DNA from: Streptomyces griseocarneus
Lineage (GTDB): Bacteria; Actinomycetota; Actinomycetes; Streptomycetales; Streptomycetaceae
NCBI RefSeq assembly: GCF_014655595.1
Contig: NZ_BNBL01000006.1
Location: 61,894-125,893 of the forward strand
DNA: 64,000 nt
Direction of reading: 5' to 3'
A model generated the notes under the pieces. The model was given only the letters and a program-made list of their open reading frames with translations, did not search any database and was not told the DNA's origin. Positions 58,310 to 64,000 of this stretch are shown here, piece after piece (the stretch's first letter is position 1; the number at the start of each line of letters is the position of its first letter). Both the position numbers and the translations under genes were made by a program.

Positions 58310-59461
58310 TCACCCATTCCGGATCTCCCTCACGGCCTGCCGCATACCGTCTTTGATCCTCCGCGACAGCGGCCGCTCGACACAGCGGTGAACCAGCCAG
58401 GCGGCCAGCATCATGGCCGCGACCAGGAGGGGCAGCAGCACCCGGGGCGGCACCCGGCCGTCCGCGCACTTGATCACCACCCAGCCGATGCGTTCGTGGA
58501 GCAGATAGAGGGGATAGGTCAGCGTTCCCGCCACCGGCAGCCACCGCCAGTTCGCGCGGGCGGTCCAGCCGAGCGCGATGGCCATCACCGCCAGGAAGAA
58601 CAACGTCACCAGCACCGCCGTCGGCCACTGCGGCACCTGGTGCCCCATGTGCCCCTCGGCCCTGGCCTGGGCGGCGATCAGGTCGTACTGGGCGATGAAC
58701 AGACTGCCGCCGACCAGGAGCCAGAGCACCGGGTTGGGGCGGAAGCGGTGCATGAGATAGAAGGCGATGCCCGCGATGAAGTACCAGCAGTCGTCCGGCA
58801 TCAGGATCTGCCGGAGCGCGGCGTTTCCGGACGCCTCGGCGAGGACGGCGGCGAAGGCCCAGGCCACGCAGAAGCCCACCGCCCGCCGGTAGGTCAGGCC
58901 CCGGTGGACGACGAGCGCGAAGAGCAGGTAGAAGCGGAGCTCGACCCAGAGGGTCCAGTAGACCCCGTCGACCGGCGCCACCCCCAGGGGGTCCTGGAGC
59001 ATCGTCAGGTTGACGGCCACGCTCCGCAGGGCCGGGGCGTCGTTCACCGACGGCCACAGCCGTACGACCAGGGCGACGGTCAGGACCGCGAACCAGTACG
59101 CCGGGTACAGCCGCGCCACGCGCGCCAGGGCGAAGTCCCCGGCGCTCTTGCCCCAGCAGCTCATGCAGATCACGAAGCCGCTGATCAGGAAGAACAGCTG
59201 CACCCCGAGCCAGCCGTAGGAGGCGGGCAGGTGGGCCGTGGGGAACAGGGTCCGCGCCGGGGCGCTCCACGCCCCGCTGTCGAAGGCGATGTAGTGGTAG
59301 GCCACCACCATCAGCGCGGCCAGCAGCCGCAGCCCGTCCAGCGCCGCGAGCCGCCCCTGCCGCCCGCCGCCCCCGCCGTCCCCGCCGTCGACGGAGCGCC
59401 CGTCCGCCGGGGCGGGCAGCTGTCCCGGGTACTCCTGCTGTACCGGCAGAGTGGAGTGCAA
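58310..59461 (-). CDS. Acyltransferase-3 (OafA-type) membrane protein, copy B
   Basis: 383 aa. Same motifs as copy A: VVAYHYIAFDSG, VQLFFLISGFVICMSCWGK, RVARLYPAYWFAVL, GVYWTLWVELRFYLLF and RFRPNPVLWLL, so the two are ancient tandem paralogues. TTG start at 59461 has AGGAGG seven bases upstream and fits better than later GTG options. Substrate unknown; probably wall- or lipid-linked glycan. Upstream, 59535-59590 is a short A+T-rich stretch that probably carries its promoter. Confidence 0.83.
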   Translation of the reverse strand: MHSTLPVQQEYPGQLPAPADGRSVDGGDGGGGGRQGRLAALDGLRLLAALMVVAYHYIAFDSGAWSAPARTLFPTAHLPASYGWLGVQLFFLISGFVICMSCWGKSAGDFALARVARLYPAYWFAVLTVALVVRLWPSVNDAPALRSVAVNLTMLQDPLGVAPVDGVYWTLWVELRFYLLFALVVHRGLTYRRAVGFCVAWAFAAVLAEASGNAALRQILMPDDCWYFIAGIAFYLMHRFRPNPVLWLLVGGSLFIAQYDLIAAQARAEGHMGHQVPQWPTAVLVTLFFLAVMAIALGWTARANWRWLPVAGTLTYPLYLLHERIGWVVIKCADGRVPPRVLLPLLVAAMMLAAWLVHRCVERPLSRRIKDGMRQAVREIRNG

Positions 59462-59707
59462 CGCGCCCCTCCTGGGGTTCCGCGGCGTCTCGGCGCAAGG
59501 GCTGACGGGCCCTGGCCTGGCTGTGCCGGGGAAGCTACCAGAAGTGATTGTATTTATGGTGCAAAAAGCAAATAAGGAGCAAAACGTGCCGCCCGGGCGG
59601 CCGCGTGCTCAGGGGAGAACCCCGGAATGTTTGCCTCCGCCAGGTGGCGAATGGTCAAAGCCGGGCGATTGCGGTGGCACCCCCTTCGGGCCACTACCCT
59701 TGTGCCC

Positions 59708-61099
59708 GTGACTATTCGCCTGTACGACACCAGCGCCCGGCAGATCCGCGACTTCACCCCGCTCCGGCCGGGCTGCGTCTCGATCTACCTGTGCGGTGCC
59801 ACCGTGCAGGCGGCACCGCACATCGGGCACATCCGCTCCGGTCTGAACTTCGACATCATGCGCCGCTGGTTCGCCTACCGCGGCTACGACGTGACGTTCG
59901 TCCGCAACGTCACCGACATCGACGACAAGATCATCGCGAAGGCCGCCGAGCAGGGCCGCCCGTGGTGGTCGATCGGCTACGAGAACGAGTGCGCGTTCAA
60001 CGCCGCGTACGACGCCCTCGGCTGCCTCCGCCCGACCGTCGAGCCCCGCGCGACCGGTCATGTGCCGGAGATGATCGAGATGATGCGTGGCCTGATCGAG
60101 CGCGGCCACGCCTACGCCGCCGACGGCAACGTCTACTTCGACGTGCGCTCCTTCCCCGGCTACCTGAGCCTGTCCAACCAGGAGCTCGACAACCTGCTGC
60201 AGCCCTCCGGCGAGGGCGAGACCGGCAAGCGCGACCCCCGCGACTTCGCCATGTGGAAGTCCGCCAAGCCCGGCGAGCCCAGCTGGGAGACCCCCTGGGG
60301 CCGCGGCCGCCCGGGCTGGCACCTGGAGTGCTCCGCCATGGCCCACAAGTACCTGGGCGAGGCCTTCGACATCCACGGCGGCGGCATCGACCTGATCTTC
60401 CCGCACCACGAGAACGAGATCGCCCAGGCCAAGGCCTTCGGCGACGACTTCGCCTCGTACTGGGCCCACAACGCCTGGGTCACCATGAGCGGCGAGAAGA
60501 TGTCGAAGTCGCTGGGCAACTCGGTGCTCGTCTCCGAGATGGTCAAGCACTGGCGCCCCATCGTCCTGCGCTACTACCTGGGCACCCCGCACTACCGCTC
60601 GATGATCGAGTACAGCGAGGAGGCCCTGCGCGAGGCCGAGTCCGCGTTCGCCCGGATCGAAGGTTTCATCCAGCGGGTCGTGGAGAAGGCGGGACCTGTC
60701 GAGCCCGCCGCCGAGGTGCCGCCGGCCTTCGCCGAGGCCATGGACGACGACCTGGGCGTCCCGCAGGCGCTCGCGGTGGTCCACACCACCGTCCGCCAGG
60801 GCAACTCCGCCCTGACCGCCGACGACAAGGAAACCGCCGTCGCCCGGCTGGCCGAGGTACGTGCCATGCTGGGCGTGCTGGGCCTGGACCCGTTGGACGA
60901 GCGGTGGACCGGCGACGCCGGCCGCGGCGAGGACCTGCACGGCGTCGTGGACTCGCTGGTCAGGCTGGTCCTCGAGCAGCGCGAGGCGGCCCGCGGCCGC
61001 AAGGACTACGCCACCGCCGACGCCATCCGCGACCAGCTCCAGCAGTCCGGCCTCGCGATCGAGGACACCCCGTCCGGCCCGCGCTGGTCCCTGTCCTGA
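59708..61099 (+). CDS. cysS: Cysteinyl-tRNA synthetase
   Basis: 463 aa. HIGH motif as PHIGHIRSG, KMSKS as GEKMSKSLGNS. Zn ligands Cys in YLCGATVQ and HLECSAM plus PHHENEIA. C-terminal anticodon-binding tail RKDYATADAIRDQL. Leaderless: TACCCT, seven bases, GTG at 59708. The MshC homologue is excluded because the full C-terminal domain and usual CysS order with rlmB are present. Confidence 0.95.
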   Translation: MTIRLYDTSARQIRDFTPLRPGCVSIYLCGATVQAAPHIGHIRSGLNFDIMRRWFAYRGYDVTFVRNVTDIDDKIIAKAAEQGRPWWSIGYENECAFNAAYDALGCLRPTVEPRATGHVPEMIEMMRGLIERGHAYAADGNVYFDVRSFPGYLSLSNQELDNLLQPSGEGETGKRDPRDFAMWKSAKPGEPSWETPWGRGRPGWHLECSAMAHKYLGEAFDIHGGGIDLIFPHHENEIAQAKAFGDDFASYWAHNAWVTMSGEKMSKSLGNSVLVSEMVKHWRPIVLRYYLGTPHYRSMIEYSEEALREAESAFARIEGFIQRVVEKAGPVEPAAEVPPAFAEAMDDDLGVPQALAVVHTTVRQGNSALTADDKETAVARLAEVRAMLGVLGLDPLDERWTGDAGRGEDLHGVVDSLVRLVLEQREAARGRKDYATADAIRDQLQQSGLAIEDTPSGPRWSLS

Positions 61100-61173
61100 G
61101 GGACACTTTTCGTACGTACGTTTACTGAGCCGCTGTACGGGCGGCTCTGAGCAGTAAAGAAACAGGTGACCCC

Positions 61174-62127
61174 ATGGCCGGCAACAGCCAGCGCAGGAAC
61201 CGCCGCACGTCCAACAAGAAGGGCGCGACGGTCGGCAGCGGCGGCCAGCGGCGCCGGGGCCTGGAGGGCAAGGGCCCGACTCCGCCCGCCTCCATGCGCA
61301 AGGGACACAAGAAGAACCGTGTCGCCAACGCGCAGGCCAGGAACGCCGCCGCCCGCCGGCCCGCTCCGCGCCGCGGCGGCCCCAAGGGCGTCAACGAGCT
61401 CGTCGTCGGCCGCAACTCGGTCGTCGAGGCGCTGCGCGAGGGCGTGCCCGCGAACACGCTCTACGTCCAGCAGTTCCTGGACAACGACGAGCGCGTGCGC
61501 GAGGCGCTCCAGCTCGCCACGGAAAAGGGCCTCAACCTCATGGAGGCCCCCCGTCCCGAGCTGGACCGCATGACCAACGGCCTCAACCACCAGGGCCTGG
61601 TCCTGTCGGTGCCGCCGTACGACTACGCGCACCCCGAGGACCTCACCGCGGCCGCCCTCGGCGACGGCGAGGACCCGCTGATCGTCGCCCTCGACGGCAT
61701 CACCGACCCGCGCAACCTCGGCGCCGTCGTCCGTTCCGTGTCCGCCTTCGGCGGCCACGGCGTGGTCGTCCCCGAGCGCCGCGCGGCCGGCATGACCGCC
61801 AGCGCCTGGAAGACCTCCGCCGGCACCGCCGCGCGCACGCCCGTCGCCCGCGCCACCAACATGACGCGCATGCTCGAGGCGTACCAGAAGGAAGGCCTGG
61901 TGGTCGTCGGCCTCGCCGCGGACGGCGACGTCGAGCTGCACGAGCTCGAGGCCCTCGAGGGCCCGGTCGTCATCGTCGTCGGCAGCGAGGGCAAGGGCCT
62001 GTCCCGCCTGGTCGGCGAGACCTGCGACTTCCGGGTGCGCATCCCGATGCCGGGCGGCGCCGAGTCGCTCAACGCCGGCGTCGCCGCCGGTGTCGTGCTC
62101 TACGAGGCGGCGCGCCGCCGGGCGTGA
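61174..62127 (+). CDS. rlmB: 23S rRNA (guanosine-2'-O-)-methyltransferase RlmB-type (SpoU family)
   Basis: 317 aa. The first 70 residues form a basic, Gly/Arg/Lys-rich extension, then the SpoU substrate domain (NELVVGRNSVVEALREG) and SPOUT knot motifs DGITDPRNLGAVVRS, VVIVVGSEGKGLSRL and IPMPGGAESLNAGVAAGVVLY. It methylates a guanosine in 23S rRNA; exact site not shown. ATG at 61174 after AACAGGTG. 74 bp behind cysS. Confidence 0.92.
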   Translation: MAGNSQRRNRRTSNKKGATVGSGGQRRRGLEGKGPTPPASMRKGHKKNRVANAQARNAAARRPAPRRGGPKGVNELVVGRNSVVEALREGVPANTLYVQQFLDNDERVREALQLATEKGLNLMEAPRPELDRMTNGLNHQGLVLSVPPYDYAHPEDLTAAALGDGEDPLIVALDGITDPRNLGAVVRSVSAFGGHGVVVPERRAAGMTASAWKTSAGTAARTPVARATNMTRMLEAYQKEGLVVVGLAADGDVELHELEALEGPVVIVVGSEGKGLSRLVGETCDFRVRIPMPGGAESLNAGVAAGVVLYEAARRRA

Positions 62128-62219
62128 CGCCCGGGGCGTCGGACGCGTTCCGGCGCGCGCATCGATTCGCACGGCGATGCGCGTAGCAATGCGTGCGGCG
62201 ATTCGTACAGCGATTCGTT

Positions 62220-62250
62220 CGATGGCCGGGGTGATCAACCCCGGCCATCG
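62220..62250 (+). terminator. Terminator of cysS-rlmB
   Basis: Perfect 13-bp stem CGATGGCCGGGGT / ACCCCGGCCATCG, loop GATCA. Between it and the rlmB stop are several gcgattcg repeats (62161-62219). Confidence 0.8.
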
Positions 62251-62332
62251 GACGTTCACTTGGTGATCTTGACGGGTCTCGGACACTTCGAACCGGTCAA
62301 GGCAGTGTCCTAATCTCCGGTCACTCGGTTAG

Positions 62333-63955
62333 ATGAGTGTGGACACCAGAACACCCCGCACACCTACGGGGGGAAGCTCTTCCGGGTACGACGACCAGCC
62401 CGCGCTGAGTACGGTGAAGGTCCCCTCGGACCCGGCGCAGGTCATCGTCAACCACCTGAGCTTCCGGGTGCAGCTCGCCCGGCCCCCGCGCACCTCCCGG
62501 CACTACGCCGGCGGAGCGGACACGGCCCAGCTGCCCACGGTCAAGAGCGCGGCCAAGCGCCGCGCCCCTCTGGTGTGGAGCGGGCGGACCGGCCCCGGCG
62601 ACTCGGCCTCCACCCAACTCCTGCAGGCCGTCAGGGACTCCGGCGGCGCCGGGCCCCTGCACACGGCCGCCGGGGGCGGGGACGCCGGCGCCACCCAGGT
62701 CCTGCCGCGCATCGCCGTCGACGACGGCCCGCCGACCACCGTCATCGCCCCCCGCGGCCCCGCCGACGCCGGCGACCACCCCGGCGACCGGCTCCTGCGG
62801 GGCGTGCGCCCCGCCCGCGGCGCGTACGACGACGACCCCGACGATCCCGAGTACGACGAATACGACGACCAGGACCTCGAGGAGGACGACGACGAGGCCG
62901 CGGGCCGCCGCGGCGACTCCGTCCGCCACGCCTACTACCCCGGCCGCCGGATGAACCTCGGCGTCGTCCTGCTCCCGCTGCGCATCTTCCTCGGCCTGAT
63001 CTCCATCTACGCCGGCATGGGCAAGCTCTGCGACCCCGTCTACTTCGACGGCGGCAGGCGCGGCTCCATGGTCGCCTGGCTCACCCAGCTCCACCCCTGG
63101 TCCGCCGCCTCCCCGCTGCGCGACCTCGCCCTGAGCCACCCCGTCGGCGCCGGGCTCACCGTCGCCTTCCTCCAGGTCGTCGTCGGCATCCTCACCATCT
63201 TCGGCCTCTGGCAGCGCCTCGCCGCCTCCATCGGCGCCCTGCTCTCCGCCGTCCTCATCGTCACCGTCAGCTGGCGCAGCGTCCCCGTCTACGAGGCCCC
63301 CGACTTCATCTACCTCGCCGCCTGGAGCCCGCTCGTCATCGCCGGCGCCCCCTTCTACAGCGTCGACGGCCGGCTGGCCGGCGAGGCCTGGCGGCGCCTC
63401 GGCCCCCGCGCCGAGCTGTGGGCCCTGCGCCGCCGCGTCCTGCGCCGGGGAACGGTCATGGCGACCGTCCTCATCGGGCTCTCCCTCATCACCGGCTCGA
63501 TGCTCGGCGGGGCCGTCCGCTCCTCCCGGGTCGCCGAGGCGCCCGGGATCCCCACCCCGCCCGCCAACAGCCTCCCCGGCTCCCCGCTCCCGCAGCGGCC
63601 CTCCTCGTCCACCCCGCGCGGCTCCCACGGCCCGGCGGTCGCGGGCACCCCGAAGCCCAGCGCCTCCAACCGCAAGGTGCCCGCCCCCGGCGCCACGCCC
63701 TCGGCGCCCGCCGGCACGGCCCGTACGCCCGCCGGACCGGCCGGCGGCACGGGACAGTCCAGCAGCGGCACGGGCAGCGTCCGCCCCGCCCCGCAGACCC
63801 CCCGCCAGGCGCCCGCGGCCCCGCCGCGCAGCTCCTCGGGCTCGTCGACGGGCAGCTCCACGGGCGGCGGCACCGGCGGCGGCTCGGGCGGCTCGTCCGG
63901 CGGTTCCTCGGGCGGCTCCACGGGCGGCGGCGCCCTGGGCGGGCTCCTGGGCTGA
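62333..63955 (+). CDS. DoxX-family membrane protein with long disordered termini
   Basis: 540 aa. N-terminal about 200 residues are low complexity with an acidic stretch (YDDDPDDPEYDEYDDQ); then a DoxX four-TM region (LRIFLGLISIYAGMGKLCDP, AFLQVVVGILTIFGLWQRLAA, AAWSPLVIAGAPFYSVDG). The C-terminal 140 residues are Pro/Ser/Gly/Thr rich, ending in GGSSGG repeats. DoxX proteins associate with redox or thiol pathways in mycobacteria. ATG at 62333 about 20 bp after TAATCT. Confidence 0.83.
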   Translation: MSVDTRTPRTPTGGSSSGYDDQPALSTVKVPSDPAQVIVNHLSFRVQLARPPRTSRHYAGGADTAQLPTVKSAAKRRAPLVWSGRTGPGDSASTQLLQAVRDSGGAGPLHTAAGGGDAGATQVLPRIAVDDGPPTTVIAPRGPADAGDHPGDRLLRGVRPARGAYDDDPDDPEYDEYDDQDLEEDDDEAAGRRGDSVRHAYYPGRRMNLGVVLLPLRIFLGLISIYAGMGKLCDPVYFDGGRRGSMVAWLTQLHPWSAASPLRDLALSHPVGAGLTVAFLQVVVGILTIFGLWQRLAASIGALLSAVLIVTVSWRSVPVYEAPDFIYLAAWSPLVIAGAPFYSVDGRLAGEAWRRLGPRAELWALRRRVLRRGTVMATVLIGLSLITGSMLGGAVRSSRVAEAPGIPTPPANSLPGSPLPQRPSSSTPRGSHGPAVAGTPKPSASNRKVPAPGATPSAPAGTARTPAGPAGGTGQSSSGTGSVRPAPQTPRQAPAAPPRSSSGSSTGSSTGGGTGGGSGGSSGGSSGGSTGGGALGGLLG

Positions 63956-64000
63956 GCCGGTCCTCCGGACACGGGACGGGGCGGGTGGCTGCGATCGCAG

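Noticed and set aside
62321..63628. 435-aa open frame on the minus strand opposite the DoxX gene
   Set aside because: Ala/Gly/Asp/Val-rich shadow translation of a GC-rich gene; no domain, and the plus strand has clear DoxX helices.
1..64000. CRISPR arrays, tRNA/rRNA genes, insertion sequences, phage genes, biosynthetic gene clusters
   Set aside because: No repeat-spacer array, tRNA cloverleaf, transposase, integrase, PKS or NRPS signature was seen in reading either strand.

Overview
The window is high-GC actinobacterial chromosome and almost certainly from Streptomyces. The case rests on GC-rich codon third positions throughout, a recognisable rsiG, glnR, nur, ppk1, phoU-phoR-phoP and carD set, two mycothiol genes (mshD, mshA), many start codons sitting 6-7 bases behind a TANNNT box (leaderless mRNAs), and divergent operons with ATGA or GTGA overlaps. 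No rRNA, tRNA, CRISPR array, transposase or phage gene was seen.

Layout. 1-11.6 kb: the 5' part of rsiG (c-di-GMP-responsive anti-sigma factor of WhiG), dtd, ygfZ, the nickel regulator nur, a btuC-btuD-btuF uptake operon headed by a cobalamin riboswitch, a nitrobindin-like protein, DsrE, an SseC/rhodanese sulfur operon behind a cysteine-containing leader peptide, a DUF2993 lipid-binding-type protein, a His/Gln-rich membrane protein and a MoaD/ThiS-like protein. 11.7-28.2 kb: a heterodimeric ABC exporter, glnR behind a 28-codon upstream ORF, a LacI-family regulator, an HtrA-like protease with its two-component system, a second DUF2993 protein, and transporter/regulator pairs (EamA-LysR, VOC-TetR, MBL, GNAT).

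28.2-35.0 kb is the accessory part: a small secreted peptide, a broken caspase/SUKH hybrid gene, and two tandem paralogues (883 and 898 aa) of an unrecognised membrane-anchored, TPR-containing protein. The duplication carried along the 3' tip of the neighbouring 5'-nucleotidase gene, which survives as a fragment between the copies. These genes have visibly lower GC than their surroundings, especially the second copy.

35.0-64.0 kb returns to core genes: secreted 5'-nucleotidase, mshD, a GntR/YtrA-ABC operon with a perfect 16+16 bp operator, ppk1-CHAD-NUDIX, a methyltransferase, mshA-ybjN, an MFS transporter, gpmA, a cysteine-rich (metallothionein-like) micropeptide, phoU/phoR-phoP, a lipoprotein, carD-ispD-ispF, an F420/FMN-binding protein, two acyltransferase-3 paralogues, cysS-rlmB and a DoxX protein.

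Themes. Phosphate: phoU, phoRP, ppk1, the 5'-nucleotidase and CHAD are all here, and 11-bp direct repeats resembling PHO boxes precede several of them. Sulfur and thiol metabolism: rhodanese/SseC, DsrE, MoaD/ThiS, mshA, mshD, cysS. Metals and cobalamin: nur, btuCDF, the Cys-rich peptide. The duplicated membrane-TPR locus next to a caspase remnant is the best candidate for an undescribed system.
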